Positions 23,697-36,616 of a stretch of 64,000 nucleotides of DNA are shown piece by piece. How positions within the stretch are numbered: the first letter of the stretch is position 1; each line of letters starts with the position of its first letter. The position numbers and the translations under genes were made by a program. The notes under the pieces were generated by a model that did not search any database, had not been told where the DNA came from, and saw only the letters and a program-made list of their open reading frames with translations. This DNA is from Magnolia sinica. Taxonomy: Eukaryota > Streptophyta > Magnoliopsida > Magnoliales > Magnoliaceae. The DNA lies in NCBI RefSeq assembly GCF_029962835.1, contig NC_080583.1:65891158-65955157 (forward strand), read 5' to 3'.

Positions 23697-24029
23697 TCAT
23701 CTAGATTGTCTCTTTGTTTCAAGTAGTTGCAGCGGCCCGGAAGCACTGGGACAGGAACTGAGCGAATCTTCATTGAATGGGTTGTCACTCGTGGACTTAA
23801 GCATGGAGTTGCTGCCTGGGGACAATGCAGATAGATTCATGCTTGAATGGAGACTCACCAGCTGCAACCGATCCTTGGGTGGCTTGGATATGGATGCTCC
23901 GTCTGCAATCGAACTTTTCCGTAAAAGATGAAAATTTGCACTAACGTGATTTCCATTCTTCACACGATCTTTTGGAGCCGCCATATTCCGTTGGATATCA
24001 AGATTGCTGGAAAGAGAGTTCTCCATCAT
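23697..24029 (-). CDS. unidentified serine-rich open frame, possible captured exon
   Basis: A 110-codon minus-strand frame of low-hydrophobicity, serine- and asparagine-rich composition (KSSIADGASISKPPKDRL in its middle). It has the look of a disordered region of a host protein. No family is recognised and no start context supports an independent gene. It lies between the BSL and transporter fragments on the same strand. Confidence 0.3.
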   Translation of the reverse strand: MMENSLSSNLDIQRNMAAPKDRVKNGNHVSANFHLLRKSSIADGASISKPPKDRLQLVSLHSSMNLSALSPGSNSMLKSTSDNPFNEDSLSSCPSASGPLQLLETKRQSR

Positions 24030-24376
24030 GAAGCAAGCACAACGAATGAGCTCTTAAAAATATAGAGAGAACTGATTGCCTACAAGCAGTTGTATGCTAC
24101 AGCCTGTTTGGTTATGCCTATAGAATTTTTATTTCCACTTTCGCTGTTGAAAATATGGTATATTTTCAGGGACAAAATGCTTGTAAATATGGGTTTCTAT
24201 AAATCTCTGCATGGTAGAAATATTTGGATTAATTGCACTATGCCATCAACTTAAGGATATGAGAATACCTGCTAATTACAATTCCAAAAGGAAGAAATAG
24301 ACAAGCAGCTACAAGGATCTGATTTGGGAGCATTATTAATTACTGATAAATGAATGTAGTTTTGATGAGGACTTAC

Positions 24377-24553
24377 TTCATGAGGTTCAAGAATCTGCTG
24401 CAATGATGAGTCACTTATAATGTAAATGATTGGTATAACATAAGCAAAAGAACCGCCCACTACTGTTGGCAATCATGTTCCAAACAATACTTGTAGAGGT
24501 GTATTTACATCAGATGCAAATAACAGAGTTTGTATGACACGTATCTTCTCACC
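24377..24553 (-). pseudogene. exon of a nucleobase-ascorbate transporter (NAT family), with a nonsense mutation
   Basis: A 59-codon exon with perfect-looking borders: acceptor CACAG at 24554-24558 and donor GTAAGT at 24371-24376. It reads GEKIRVIQTLLFASDVNTPL, then QVLFGT, a TGA stop where plant NATs have Arg, then LPTVVGGSFAYVIPIIY. This is the conserved NAT segment around the second membrane helices. Intact NATs are plasma-membrane 12-helix xanthine/uric acid/uracil permeases; one exon with a stop cannot function. Flanking exons are not recognisable within a kilobase. It is probably a captured fragment or the remnant of a decayed gene. Confidence 0.75.
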
Positions 24554-24558
24554 CTGTG

Positions 24559-25810
24559 ATTCATCATAAAAAAAATTTAAAAAAAATCTAAACAATTCAA
24601 GAATAAAAAGAGTTGGAAAGAACAAAATTAGTGATATGGCTAACCCAGCCAACGATTTGGAGAAATGATACACCTTTTGCAATTGTTAACTATAAAAAGC
24701 TAATACTATTTAATTGTAAACTCCTTAAATCCAGAAAATAACATTAGCTCACATGAACGGTGACAATGAAAACAACATTCATTATAGATCAGGTAAGTAA
24801 ATTTCCATCTATCAAGATTGATGTTGTCATTACATTATAACAGGGTTTCTCCAATCACTCATCCAGACAATGTGCCATCAACTCATAAATGCATAAAGGG
24901 TATTACACCGGATGAAAGGAAAAAATCAATCTGAAAATGGTGAGTACAGGAACTACTCTTGGACATCTGTAAACCTGTGGAAAAGTGAGTAATAGAAGTT
25001 GTCTATAAAGCATTTGGAGCCATTACAAAGGAATTTCTTTGTTTTGGTATTGTTATGTTTCTTAGTGACATATGTACGCGTACATATGCATATACACATC
25101 ATGCTTGTATTTTCTAACTTGTGGTTGTTGGTTTTGCAGAGTTGTCAGTTCTTGATTTCCCTAGTAAACTCTGTTGCGCCCACCGTGAATTCATGTTGTT
25201 TAAACATGTGGCATCTTCCTCAAATTTCCCTACCAAATAGCCTAACTAAATCAGGTTCGTTAATGGCATCTCCAGATTTTTCAAGCAAAAAAAATACACC
25301 AATACCGCCAATATCTGAAATGTATCAGCCAATATTTACCAAGGCATATCAGTTTTGGAGCTGGCTGATACATTGCTCCGACAATGGTGAACAGTGAAGA
25401 AGCTGCATAACAAAACTAAAGAAACTGTGAATTGGTCCGGTTGGCCAGCAATGCACATAAACAGGGGCCCCACACATCAGGCCTCACTCACATCAAATCA
25501 AATAAAAATTATTAAAAAATAATAATAATAATAATAATAAATTTAAAAAAAAAAAAAAAAAGGATGGGGGAGAAGGAAGAAGGGAACAAGGGGCGTGGAC
25601 TCCCTTCGGCCAGTGGAAGGTTGGATGGCCTGATGGGCTGGCCTCTTCTCGTCAAGCTCCTCTCCACGTCTCTCCTTCTATCTGTATGAGAATGGAAAGA
25701 GAATGGAAGAATGGAAAGAGAATGGAAGAAGGGGAGGAGGAAGGATGGTATGAGAGAGAGAGAGAGGAGAGTTAGGGCTGGCGCACGCCCTCGCTCGAAT
25801 GAGAGAGAGA
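24559..25810. other. intergenic; A-rich and AAT microsatellite tract near 25517-25560
   Basis: No recognisable gene. An (AAT)n/(A)n run ends at 25560 and is followed by G/A-rich 'ggatgggggagaaggaagaaggg' and repeated 'gaatggaaagagaatggaagaa' (25684-25730). The frame at 24999-25397 has no family features. Confidence 0.4.
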
Positions 25811-26338
25811 GAGCATGTTGAGTTACTCAGTACGCTCTTATCGTAGTTCGTACTGCGTGAACTCATTTGGGCCCACCTTGAATGTATGTTGTCTATCCAT
25901 GCCGTCCATCCATTTTTCCATCTAATCTAAGGGGTTGAGCCCAAAATTGAAGCATATCCAATGATCAAGTGGATCATACCATGGGAAACAGTGGGGGTAA
26001 TGATTTCCACCGTTGAAACCTTCCTAGGCCTCACGGTGATGTTTATTTGTCATCCAACCTATCCATAAGATCGTACAAAAATTGATGAAGGAAAACACAA
26101 AATAAGATTGAACCAAAACCTCAATTGGCCCCCAGGAAATTTTCAATGGTAAACGTTCTATTAATCTATTACCTGTGGTGTCATCCATTTGAAAATTGTA
26201 CATGCTTCATTTTTGAGCTCGGGTGCTAAAATTATCTGGTGAAATGAATGGACGGATCAAATAGAATACATAAATCATGGTGTACCTCATAGAGTTTACT
26301 CAATACCATAAGCATAATGAGTTACTACGCAATCTGCT
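25811..26338. repeat. foldback repeat copy, CGTACTGAGTAAC type
   Basis: The left end is 'gttgagttactcagtacgctct' and the right end 'aatgagttactacgcaatctgctct'. The arms 'ccatgccgtccatccatttttcc...gatcatacca tgggaaacagtggggg' and 'tgtggtgtcatccatttgaaaatt' with 'aatgaatggacgg' are inverse complements. It lies against the truncated end of the Athila element. Confidence 0.7.
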
Positions 26339-26383
26339 CTCGCGCAGTCAACATTTGGCTTGCCAACCAAGCCTCTAAGTACA

Positions 26384-26474
26384 CAGCATCCTAAGTAAAC
26401 TCTGTGAGGTCTACCATGAATGGTTCGGGTTTATCCACTCCATCCATCCATTTTACCACATAATTATAAAGCAT
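26384..26474. repeat. left-arm fragment of a foldback repeat
   Basis: 'taagtaaactctgtgaggtctaccatgaatggttc...tatccactccatccatccattttaccaca' is the start of the foldback unit without its second half. It stops where decayed Athila reverse-transcriptase sequence begins. Confidence 0.5.
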
Positions 26475-26964
26475 GAATCAAAATATGCGAGATATGGCTA
26501 AAGTCTTTTATGAATCATTTATAAAATTCAACGTGTCCTAAGAAGGATTGCATGTCACGTATGCTCTTAGATGAAGGTAAGTTAAAGATAAGATCAATTT
26601 TAGCATTGTCTACCTCAATTCCCTTGGATGAAATTATATGTCCAAGCACAATTTCCTTGGGAACCATAAAATGACATTTCTCCCTATTCAAAATCAATTT
26701 CTTCTCCTCACATCGCTTAAGCACATTTTTCAGATTTTCCAAACACTCGCTGAAGGATAGACTAAAGACAGAGAAGTTGTCTATGAAGACTTCTAAATAT
26801 TGCCCTACCATGTCAGAAAAAATATTCATCATGCATCGCTGAAAAGTGGCATGGGCATTACACAGTCCGAATAGCATCCTTTGGTAAGCAAAGATACCAA
26901 AAGGACATGTGAACATTGTCTTTTCTTGATCTTCAAGGACTATCTTATCTGATTATAACCTGAA
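26475..26964 (-). pseudogene. reverse transcriptase, second half, of the Athila-type element
   Basis: The frame resumes with SGYNQI next to the insertion (26964). After a small frameshift it continues TMFTCPFGIFAYQRMLFGLC, NAHATFQRCM and VFIDNFSVF, where the catalytic [YF]xDD is altered to IDN, so it is inactive. It ends near SFLGHVEFYK. It completes the RT begun at 36398-36110. Confidence 0.85.
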
Positions 26965-27356
26965 TGTAAGGCTCGTATCCTAGTCTGTACCATTCCATAG
27001 ACTCTCGCGGTCCTCCTAGTCGAATTCCGGCGACCCGCGACGCATAGATAGCATTTACGTACGACCCTGAGTCGCATCCTGTCGATCTAAGTCGACTTGA
27101 CCCGAGACTTGTACAATTACGACCGCACCATCGGTGCAGTTCCAACGCCACGTCTTGCGCACCGATGTGATACCCAGTACAGGAATTGTGGCCCACATTT
27201 ATTTCGAGGAAAACGTTGCGTGTTGCAAATCTTAAGAGAATCTCTACCAAACATTACATCAATCAAGTCATGTACAACACCCATATCTCTCTCACCCAAA
27301 AGTCAACACAACCATACCTCTCAAGTACACCCATCACACTCATCCCTCTCTCATTA

Positions 27357-27358
<2 letters not shown>

Positions 27359-27408
<50 letters not shown>

Positions 27409-27694
27409 CTATCTTCCCTCCCAAGCAAGTAAGAAGAGTAGACGTCCAAGCTCTAAGGAGAGCAAGAAGAGCTTTGTGTGGCCCACTTCCTACCCCAAGA
27501 TCCTCACCATCCAACCCTTTAACTCTCATCATCTACCATCAAAGAAGAAGCCGAGGAGCTTAGCTTGACATGGATCCAAGAAGAAGAGTAATCGGTGGGT
27601 GTTCGTAGCTCTAGATCGTGATTTTGATTAACAAGTTCAATGGGCAAAGTACATCATAAGAAGTGACTATAACAACATTGTACATTTTCTCATC

Positions 27695-27746
<52 letters not shown>
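27359..27746. repeat. two (CT)n microsatellites (27359-27404 and 27698-27746)
   Basis: Pure CT tracts of about 23 and 25 units within family A copy 2. Copy 1 has CT-rich but much shorter tracts at the equivalent places. Confidence 0.95.
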
Positions 27747-27750
<4 letters not shown>

Positions 27751-28258
27751 TTTTTGTATGGTGATGATGATGATGAGGTGTGTGGCCCACCTGATGTGTG
27801 TTTGTGTGTGTGGCCCACCATGATGTGTTATATCCAAACTATCCAATTACGGGACCCATGTTGTTGCTTGTCCATTTGGACAGGCCTGGATGAAGGAAAA
27901 ACACAAATATCAGTTTAATCCAACTTCTGGTGGGCCACCGCGTGGACCCACCTTGATGTGTGTGCTGGATGCACCATGATGTGTGTCCCACATCCACACG
28001 TCCATCTATTTTGTCTAGACCACGAGCCCACCTGATCCTGACCGTCCAAGCTTAGGCGTCTAGCAGCAACTGCTGCTGGACCGTATGAAAGGGAAAACAG
28101 ATACCAGCTTGATTCAAAACTCTGGTGGACCACGTTGACGTGGACCCACCCTAATATATTTATTTTATCCTCACCATCCACAGATGGACGGTGAGATGGA
28201 AGCTGATGGGCTGGCGTACCTCACTCCACACCGTCCTAGACGGTCTGACCCACATGAA

Positions 28259-28285
28259 GTATATATATATATATATATATATATA
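28259..28285. repeat. (AT)n microsatellite
   Basis: About 13 AT units. Confidence 0.95.
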
Positions 28286-29839
28286 GATTGTGGTGGCCCC
28301 GCGTGGGACCCACCTGCCTAGAATCGGATTGGCTGGGGTACCTCCCATCAGCTATATAGTTGTGGATCTGAACACGAGATATGCGTTATATCCCAGCCGT
28401 CCATCATCTGGATGATGGGCCAGCAGCTCTCCCAGCTGCTCCAGTGACGACAGAAGTTTTGTGGAGCCCACATGCCATGTGCATGAAATCCAGACCGTCC
28501 ATCTGTTATGGGTCCCAACAGCTATGCTGCTGTAACACATTAGCAAGTTCTGTGGGCCCATCACAAGGTATGTTTTATATCCGTACTGTCCAGCCCTTTC
28601 GGCATTGTGTGGGGTCCACCCCACACGTGTTGCACGTGTGGGATGGGACCCACCTTGCTGTACGTATTCTAAATTCCACACCGTCCATTGAGCAGGGACG
28701 GTGGGACCCCACCATGATGCATGTGTCTTATATCCACACCATCCAGTGGTCTGGACGGTGGGGACCACCGTAATGTATATGTTTTATACCCACTGTGATG
28801 TATGTGTTTCGCATCTACACCGTCCACCTTCCGATCTACCTTGATCGGGAGGTCCAGAAGCACCAACTGGGCAGAAATCTGCCCAGCAGCAAGTCTGCCG
28901 TGAGGTATGTGTCTTGACCATTTCACCCTTGCGGGCCCACCTGGACAGGCCCCACTTTCATCCAGACCGTCCCTAGATGGGACCCACCGAGATATGTGTT
29001 GTATGCACCCCGTCCATCCTCTGATCATCCAGCATATGAATTAGACTGGCCAGATTTAATTAGACAAGTTGTTATCCAACAACAGGACCATTGGGTAGGA
29101 AATTGCAATCCCAGTTGGGTTTTGGAGTGGGGTGGCCCACCTGCGTGGACCCCGCCCTGTTGGATGTATATCCACACACACCGTCCGTTTCAAGAGATCA
29201 TTTGAGGGTGTGACCCAAGAATGGGCTAGACCCAGCAACTGGACGCTGTCCCAACTGTTGGCCCAACGTGACGCATCTGTTTTATCCTGTAGGGGGGGCC
29301 ACCATGATGTTTTGTATTTTGTCCACACCATCCCTCTATTTTGTGGCCCACCTGGACAGGGCCCACCCCCTGGTGGGACGCAGTAGGTGGGGCCCACCTT
29401 GTGTAAGTTTTTTACCCAGGTCGTCCATCAATAGGACGCCCAGCAGGCCAGCCAATGTGTTGGTGGGCTGATCAGCGGGTGGCCCACCCATTGCACGCGT
29501 TATATATCCATGTTGTCCATACGTTTATGGGCCCATTAGTAATATGTGTGAGGCCCACCATGTGCACATATTTTATCCAGATCGTCCATCTGTTTGGATG
29601 ACCAATTAGGGCCAGTAGCAGCAGGTGTATGTGTTGTATTTCCACGTTGCCCACCCACTTTCCCAGGTCGTGTAAGGGTTGTGGGCCCCGTTGAGAGGCA
29701 GGCCCAAATCCCAAGTGGACCACACTAGGGGATGGTGGTGATTGAGTGCCCATTGAAGGGTTGCACTGTTAGGCCCACCATGATGTATGCGTGTTACACA
29801 CACTGTCCATTTATTTTTAGGCCGCAAGCCTCATTGCCT

Positions 29840-30950
29840 TGAGAGGCCCATTTATTGTACACATGAGGCCCATTGAGTTGTATGTAAGGTCACTGTGATG
29901 AAGCCCATGGAGATATATGTGGTCCATTGTGATATATGTTTTTCATCCTACCATCCATCTGTTGGACGCCACCTAGATGTATGTATTATGTATCCACGCT
30001 GTCCATCCTTGGGGCCCGCTGTGATATATGCGTTTTATCAGCGCCATCCAGCCCGTGGACCCCACATATGACGTATTTAAGGCCCATCTTGCAAGCCCAC
30101 CTTGAGGTATATGTTGTACTTGTGGCCCATCTATTTTGCTAGATTATGGGCCGCCCTATTAGGCCCATGTGATGCGGCCCACTTGATGTATTTGGGGCCC
30201 AGGCATGAGGCCCATTGTGATGTATTCGACCTATTGAGATTGTATATGAGACCCTTGTATAAGGCCTACTTGATGTATATAAGGCTCATGCGATGCGGCC
30301 CATTGATGTATATAAGGTCCATATGATGCGGCCCACTTGATGTATATGAGGCTCATGAGATGTGGCCCATTGCGTTGTATGTGCAGCCCATGTAATGAGG
30401 CCCGTTGTGATTGTATGTGGCCCGCTTGATGTATATGAGGCCCATGTGATATGGTCCATTGTGATATGTGAGGCCCGTGTGATGAGGCCCATTATGATGT
30501 ATTTGAGGCCCAAGTATGTGGCCCATTGTGATGTATTTGTGGCCCATTTGGTAAGGCCTATTGTGACGTATTTATGGCCCGTTTGGTGAGGCCCATTGTG
30601 ATGTATACGAGGCTTATGTGATGTGGCCCACTTGATGCATATGAGGCCCATTTGATGAGGCCTAGGTGATGTATTTGTGACCTATTTGGCGAGGCCCAAT
30701 ATGATGCATTTGGGGCCCATAGCATGAGGCCCGATGTGATATATATATTGGCCCACATGTTGAGGCCCAATATAATGTCTTTGCGGCCCATTTGATGAGG
30801 CCCGATGTGATGTATATGAGGCCCATAAGTGAGGCCCAATGTGATGCATATGTGGCCCATGAGTGAGGCCCATCGTGATGTGTATTAGGCCCTTGAGTGA
30901 GGCCCATCATGATGTATATTAGGCCCTTGTGTGAGGCCATGGGCCCACTA
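29840..30950. repeat. AGGCCCAT-type tandem array (expanded version, about 1.1 kb)
   Basis: About 30 degenerate units of roughly 33-38 bases built on 'tgaggcccattgtgatgtat(a/t)tg(a/t)ggcccat'. Units alternate GGCCCAT with GATGTAT. Overlapping minus-strand frames rich in 'GLI(T/K)WA.. HI' are translations of the unit, not genes. It is the same array as 11580-12060 but more than twice as long. Confidence 0.9.
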
Positions 30951-31103
30951 TATGTTTGGCTCTATGTAGGCCAGTCCTTGGGAGCAATGTAGGTTAAATG
31001 TCCACATTGATGGGCAATGATGGTTAAATGTCCACGTTGTGACCTTCCCTTAGGCCTTTGTTAGGCTCATTCTCATTATTCTGGGTTAACCCAAATCATT
31101 GGG

Positions 31104-34100
31104 TGTAACGCCCTGAAAATCGGGGGTCGAGCATTGGCCCAACTCCCGAGTTCCAATGCATCACTTATGCAACATGGATAATGATGATTAAATGTTGTCC
31201 GTATTAGTGCATTTAACATGAATGAGATTATACCAAAACAACATATCATACTCCGGAGACGGTTACATTACGCAAGCAAAAGACTGTGATAAGTTATAAA
31301 GTATGTAAGTGATTGTGAGTCTTCCAAGTATAATCATGTTACCAGGTTGAATAGTTACAAGTATTATTTCAAAATACAAAATGTCAAAATGTGGTGGTCC
31401 ACTACAAAGTATCAGCCCTGAATACTGCATATATGAGAATGCCTCCTCGTCATCCTCAAAGTCTAACTCTGCCTCATAGGCTGCGCCATCACCTGAAACT
31501 ACAACAGGGTCTGGTTGGTATTTAAAACACCGTCCCATAACGTGGGAGTGAGTGATCAACTCAGTGGAGCTATAAAGCAAATGTTAATATGTTATCAATT
31601 CAGTCAAGCAGTAATGATAAAATAGCAGAATCAAACATCCCTAAATACTCTGATTAATGCAAGAATTATATGAAACAATGATGCATGCCCTCGCCTGCGC
31701 TCCCTCAGCGACTTCATCTCACGATCGCGTATGAAATACTTCCTCAGTGCTTGACCTGCTACGCCAAACGCACACGTAATGCAGTGCATGAGTGTGATTA
31801 CAAAGTTCTTATTAGTCCTTTTCATACAGCAGGACTAGGAAGCTAAGGTACCTCCCTTGTATCAATTCCCAAACAATAATCCATTCTAGGGTCGTCAGTC
31901 CTAGCAAATCTCATATGATGTTGCGGTTCTAGGTCACTACAAAGGGCTCGTCACCTGATCAGTGTAGGCCTAGTTTATACTCTAGTTGCTACGGAAAGAC
32001 TCGTCGCCTCTACGCAGTCTTAGAGTATGCTCGAGGTCACTACGACTGGCTCGTCACCTAGATGTAGGCCGACAGCTCGAATACAGTGTCCCATATCACT
32101 GTATTCGGCTCACGAGTTTATATTGCTCACTGGTCACTACGGAGAGACTTGTTACCCCAGCGTAGGCCAACAGCTCGACCACGGTGTCTCATACCACCAT
32201 GCCCGGCTCATGAGTCTTAGCGGATTGAGGTACCAAGGTTAAAAGGGTTTTCACTAGTGAGTTTGGTACCTTAGATTCAAGCAATAGCGTCCATACATGG
32301 TGAACATACATTGGGTCAATCGGGTTACTTGACGAGCACGACTGGTACGAGCGCATATCGAATTGATCGACATGAAGTGCACGAGCACTCCGTGTGGCCT
32401 AACCACTGTCGACAACCGAAGTACGGCTCGGACTCATCGAACACATCCTGTGGGGTGAAAACAACCCCAGCCACCAAATCAGGGCCTATTACCGATTGCC
32501 TGGACTATATCATAGTCTCAAGCGCATTCAACTTCAGCAGATAATCATATGAGAAGATTAAGGCAGCAATAAATCAATAATTCAATGCATACAATCATTT
32601 GAGCATATTAGGAAATACAACTTAAACATGAATTCACACATATACATTCCATACCTAAACAGACACTATAATATAAATACATGGAAAAAATCATACACAT
32701 AATTAAAGTAGTTGAGAATCATATCTCAACGATCATATAAAGTACAATTTACTAACTACTAGTTCATTCGGACGTTTTTACAAACACTTAGACTATACAT
32801 TTTTAACATACACGATGTATGTTGACCATAACATGTATTGGAGCAAATTCTTTCGCCAAGGAGTTGTTACACATACAACTAGTATAAACACACAACAATT
32901 AATCATGGCAAACATATTTTCAAATTTTATACGTATACGACCCTTTCTACAAATACATGGAATACATTAAACTCAATATAGTTCATATATATCTGAAACG
33001 CGAAACAAACATCGTATTTGGCATGTGAAATAGCACCCACGTCAGTAATAAATCATTAACCGACATTGAAAGCCTTGAAAACCATAACCTATACATTTAT
33101 AGTCCGTACCTTACACTGGTAAACACGTAACGGATTCATTTTAGACACTTAGTCTTTGTCAACGGCGGATTGGCAACCTATAGCATGAATTAGGTTAGCT
33201 ATTTCATAACTTACACTATTTGAAACCCTAAAACAGATTAGGGTTAGGTTTTCTTACCCAAGTACGTTGTCGAAAATGCCGGATTTGTGATACAGATAGG
33301 GTGGTTAAGTGCGTGGAGCAACGGGATCAAATCCCAGGATGAATCTCCAACTCTCTCTCTCTCTCTTTCTCTCTCTTTCCTTTCCTTTTTCTCTCCTCTT
33401 TCTTAGGGTTTAAAATTCGTATGGAATATAAGAGAGAGGGTTTAAGGCCCTTATATAGGCCTAGAACTGATGGGAATGGCCCCAGGGCCATAGTATACTT
33501 AGGTTATGTCCAAAGATCGACTGTTTCGATCCAACGGAGCACTTTTGGAGCCTCCTTTTCTGTGAGCGGTCGGATTTAAGCTCTCTGACATTGGATCTAG
33601 GTCAGGCTGAGTTTTTGCTCCGATCGGGTTTACAGATCGATCGTGGTGGACCAGTTTCAATTCAACGGTTACCGTCACTTGATCAGGGCCACAAGTACAT
33701 TGCCGTGTATGGAAAATTTTTCCTGCTCCGAGGGTGTATTTGGGTCAGATTCTGATGATCTGAATCCTTATATTTGGCCCGTAAGCGACACGAATCAGTT
33801 TACTTAAATTCAGATTTTATTTCTAAAGATATTCACGTTTCTCACACACTTTGCTCCGGGCTTAAGTTGTGCATTTCTAAACACAATTAAGACTTGATTT
33901 TCAAGGGAGTTGTCAAGTCCAGTAATGCGGTCATAGCTGTATAGTTTTGCGATTATCGGACTTTCGCGTGCGGTCCAGGTCCGATATGGAGTTTCGATGT
34001 GCTCTAAAGAGCAACCGGGTTTAGAGATGGATTCTAGATTTCAGGGTAATGTAGCGTCAATGACTCTATACGTTTCGGGTCTTGCAGATCATATTTAAAG

Positions 34101-34235
34101 TGATTAGTGCTAATTTCACAAGTACTCTAGTTTAGCACTTATAATCTTAACCTAATTGCTAAAGGTTCTGGTCTTGGGTGATTTCTGCCTGAGGTGGTAC
34201 TCGGGTCTTTGTATGAATTTTTTCAAGATGTTACA
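31104..34235 (+). mobile_element. giant solo LTR-like element, family B copy 2 (3,132 bp), nested
   Basis: It starts TGTAACGCCCTG (31104), ends AAGATGTTACA (34235), with perfect TTGGG duplications at 31099-31103 and 34236-34240. It shares 'gtaggccgacagctcg' and 'cggctca(c/t)gag' blocks with family B copy 1. No gag-pol, PBS or PPT. It splits family A copy 2 between the equivalents of 12,200 and 12,240 in copy 1. Confidence 0.8.
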
Positions 34236-36109
34236 TTGGGCCCCATTGATGTTGCATGGTCTATCATCGCCATAGACGGATGGCTCTGTGCTACCGGATT
34301 TGACATATCCACGGCCGAGGGCCAATCTTTATATTTTGGCTTAAATCGACTATTCATCTATGGACCCCACCTTGCATATAAGCCGATTATCGATGCCGAT
34401 TATCAATACCAGTCATTAATACCGATTATGAGTATGTGACAGTATAGCATTACGATGAATGCCCATACGCATTATCTACATGTTTGTTATGAGATGTGAT
34501 TGACTATTGCATATGCCATAGGGCAGGTTATTTATGGGACTCCCTGATAGGCGGAGTCGTCCCACATGAGCACATGGTACGCGTAGGATTGATGTATGAT
34601 TGGACTATATGACTCATGCATCTCGCATTTGTGTGACATGATCACTTGACGCCCTAGCGATATCAGGGTTGTGGCCTCCACAGGTTCATCGTGGATGGCT
34701 AGATGGGATATCGAAAATATTTTGTTCTAGCACTGTGGGTACATAGGATGTCCTAGGGTGAGAGTCTCAAAATCCTCTTAGTACCGGAGGATACTCCAAC
34801 GTCTAGACCAAGTGGATACATGAGCGCCCCGAGTGCCAAATACCAGTTGGCGGCGTCTCCCACTGTATCATGATCGGTTAGGAGGGGGTGTGGCCTTATC
34901 CACTTGAGTGAGGGGGCTGTAAGCTAGGCTGAGTATGACCAGCTCATAAATGAGTCCGCTATCGACGAGCCGGGTAGGTATTGACAAACTACTGGCTAGG
35001 CGAATAGTGAGGTCTTTTCCACTCGCTGGTTGTGCAGCTAGGGAGGCGGCAGCCATTGTGGAGTGTACTAGACCCCGGTGATATCTTAGAGATGAGCTAT
35101 ACTGATATGTGGACTTATTGAGTATGAGTTGCGTACTCAGTATTTGACTAATTCATTCATTCATTCACTATCCACTCGGGCTGATGATGCGCAATCAAGT
35201 CATCGTGTGTACCTTCACAATGGCTAGGATTTCAGTTGGGGCGCGCGACCAACTTGAGATCAGGAGTTTACCACATTGGGTCTGGCTATCCAAATTTAGG
35301 TATGGGACTGGTTTGGATAGAAGTCTCTTGTGATGGACCCCATAGCTGCGATACTACATGCTATCATCCTGACTTCACACTCCAGCTTAGTCATTTCATT
35401 CGCACCGCATATTGCATTACATCCACGATATATGACATTTTGGGTTGCTATATTTCTACATTTATATGGCTTAGATATGGCTGATGGTATTCATAGACTC
35501 ATCAGGATTTACATATTGCATTGTATCCTCAGTATATAGTATTTGGCTTACTATGTCTTCGAATTGAATAGTTGATCTACATTACTTCCTCAATATATGA
35601 TATTGGTTTATTATGTTTTTGCATCGCATAGCCTAGATAAGGCTAATGGTATTTATGGACGTGCTGGCATGTTTCTGCATTAATCTGATATTGCATACTT
35701 GATACTTATCTTGTGCATACACTTACACCACCCTCTAAGCTTTCTATAAGCTTATGCACGATAAATGCGTGTAGGTGGCGTTAGGTCGCAGCAGCGTTGA
35801 GCTTGGAGCGTGCAACAGTCTTCTAAAGCTTTGATTTTTGATATATGTGTATTTTCCGTTCAGCACTGTATTCAACTGTTTATATTAATGGATATGTGAT
35901 GATGATGTTGTCTTTATGATTTGGGTAAACTTGTGGTTATGCTTCTTACAAGATAAATGTACATTGGAAAATCTTCCTTATAGGATCCCACGATCGGAAT
36001 CTGGCGTATAGGCACTGGGAGCCGAGAATGGGGTAAAGGTTATCGGCACCGGATTTGGAGATTAAAAATTTTGTGAGCCCGATTTTCGAGTTTGGGGCGT
36101 GATACCTAA

Positions 36110-36398
36110 TATCCGTTAAGGAAGCAATAGCAAGAATGACCAACCAGCCTTTCTAAAATTTGATCAATGAAGGGCAAAGGAAAGCGGTCCTTCCTTGTGA
36201 CGGTATTCAACTTTCTATAGTCAATGCATATTCTCCAACTAGTAGTGATCTAATTGGCACGAATTCATTGTCGGCATTGGCTACTTTGGTGATTCCGGAC
36301 TTTTTGGGAACCACCTGAGTTAGACTCACCCATTGACTGTCAGATATAGGGTATATGATACCCACATCCAACAACTTAATGACCTCTCCTTTAACCAC
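36110..36398 (-). pseudogene. reverse transcriptase, first half, of the Athila-type element
   Basis: The frame reads VKGEVIKLLDVGIIYPISDS, then WVSLTQVVPKKSG and, after a frameshift, DRFPLPFIDQILERL and CYCFLNGY at the insertion point. The order is that of Athila RTs. An insertion of about 13 residues (ANADNEFVPI) and frame errors mark decay. Confidence 0.85.
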
Positions 36399-36616
36399 TT
36401 CCTTTATATTTGGATTTAATCAACGTTTTGGTTGTTGGGAGGTCTTCACATTATTCTCAAGATGAATGCAGTGAGAGTACAAATCAAAGGATCAATTCTC
36501 TTGAGGTCCATAATCGACCATCTAAGGGCTCATTTATGTTCAATGAGAGTAGAAATAAGCATACGCTCTTATTTTTGCTCAAGGTGAGAAGAAATCACTA
36601 CCAGGTATGTCTCATC

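Larger units (their letters stand above)
26965..36104 (-). mobile_element. giant solo LTR-like element, family A copy 2 (about 6.0 kb without its nested insertion)
   Basis: The left end TGTAAGGCTCGTATCC (26965) and right end TTTGGGGCGTGATA (36104) match family A copy 1. It interrupts the Athila RT codons between FLNGY and SGYNQI. The flanking bases on the element strand are TTAGG and TTCAG, a diverged target duplication. Internal order equals copy 1: CT-rich patches, GTGGGCCC blocks, AGGCCCAT array, then 34241-36104 equivalent to 12240-13494. It is longer than copy 1 through expansion of the internal repeats. Confidence 0.75.

Noticed and set aside
30286-30940. Several overlapping minus-strand frames of 60-120 codons
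   Set aside because: They are translations of the AGGCCCAT tandem array. The peptides are the same short unit repeated in different registers.
29840-30950. Possible CRISPR-like or regularly spaced array
   Set aside because: Repeats and spacers are not distinguishable, units are contiguous and degenerate, and the genome is a plant. It is a minisatellite.
26965-36104. Reading family A as a Helitron or DNA transposon
   Set aside because: TG...CA ends and the perfect 5-bp duplication of copy 1 fit LTR integration. Helitrons make no duplication and end in CTRR with a hairpin, which is not seen.
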